A DNA stretch of 64,000 nucleotides, taken from the NCBI RefSeq assembly GCF_004115975.1, contig NZ_SDDZ01000011.1, forward strand, positions 43,934 through 107,933, given 5' to 3'. The notes beneath the pieces were generated by a model. That model was not told the DNA's origin, made no database searches, and worked only from the letters and a program-made list of their open reading frames with translations. The translations under genes and the position numbers were made by a program. Positions 63,932 to 64,000 of the stretch are shown in pieces (position 1 is the first letter of the stretch; every line of letters starts with the position of its first letter). Origin of the DNA: Gelidibacter gilvus. Lineage in GTDB: Bacteria; Bacteroidota; Bacteroidia; Flavobacteriales; Flavobacteriaceae.

Positions 63932-64000
63932 ATGGCAAAAAAATACAACAATGAATTAAAGCTTACAATAGTAGAGCTATTGCAATCAGGAATGAAAGCA
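63932..64000 (+). CDS. IS3-family OrfA transposase, N-terminus only
   Basis: The 23 codons visible encode MAKKYNNELKLTIV followed by ELLQSGMKA, the start of the N-terminal helix-turn-helix (DNA-binding) domain typical of IS3/IS150 OrfA proteins, which carry KYNxELKLxIVxLxxSG near the start. The gene runs past the window end. OrfA with OrfB, by frameshifting, forms the active transposase. Confidence 0.75.
   Translation, partial: MAKKYNNELKLTIVELLQSGMKA

Larger units (their letters stand above)
63879..64000 (+). mobile_element. Left end of an IS3-family insertion sequence (truncated by window)
   Basis: Foreign sequence starts at TGTCTAGTTTAGCTGGGACG (63879), immediately after the MFS coding frame breaks. 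IS3-family elements characteristically start with TG. The first gene begins 54 bases in, preceded by a TATATTTG promoter element (63920-63927). The right end and the target duplication are outside the window. Confidence 0.7.

Overview
The window is AT-rich Bacteroidota (Flavobacteriia-type) chromosome. The evidence is two SusC/SusD pairs, carboxypeptidase-regulatory-like TonB receptors, hybrid PAS histidine kinases with Flavobacteria-style receivers, a 58-residue histone H1-like protein, a TPP-riboswitch thiamine operon with ThiH rather than ThiO, and several TAnnTTTG (-7) promoter motifs. The species cannot be named from the sequence alone.

Layout. 1-1.8 kb: DoxX protein and APC permease. 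1.9-34.2 kb: an accessory region rich in signalling genes. It holds two large hybrid-type histidine kinases, each followed by a single-domain response regulator (2.7-5.9 and 29.2-34.2 kb), two more PAS kinases, a CheB-CheR-PAS-kinase fusion, a stand-alone CheB, two further receivers and two AraC regulators. Also here are an OMP beta-barrel receptor, a histone H1-like gene, a CsbD-like pseudogene, a 3' fragment of nrdA, and a TonB receptor with a PepSY reductase (iron uptake). 34.6-42.0 kb: thiamine operon thiS-thiC-tenI/thiE-like-thiD-thiE-thiG-thiH-thiF(rhodanese) on the minus strand behind a TPP riboswitch. 42.3-60.9 kb: a polysaccharide/phospho-glycan utilisation locus with an ECF sigma factor, SusC/SusD, calcineurin-like phosphoesterase, GDPD, a second SusC/SusD, a YdcF-like protein and a GH92 enzyme. 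61-64 kb: a decaying sucrose/fructan locus with an intact PfkB kinase, a wrecked GH32-like gene, and an MFS transporter cut by an IS3-family element that runs off the window.

The most unusual feature is a modular, structured, apparently noncoding repeat family scattered through the intergenic DNA at about 1.9, 6.3, 11.0, 11.8, 23.5, 24.2, 28.2, 51.1 and 61.0 kb. All copies lie in the same (+) orientation whatever the direction of the neighbouring genes. They are built from an alpha block and tandem beta/gamma blocks carrying a conserved hairpin. Several abut broken gene pieces: the nrdA 3' end, a MORN antitoxin-like remnant and an orphan signal peptide. The second is the GH92 protein: where the family normally has its catalytic-acid Glu there is Gln472. 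Together with two co-encoded phosphodiesterase-type enzymes this suggests the locus attacks mannosyl-phosphate or other phosphodiester-decorated glycans. The third is a pair of kinases whose N-terminal receiver-like domains both have Gly in place of the phosphoacceptor Asp.
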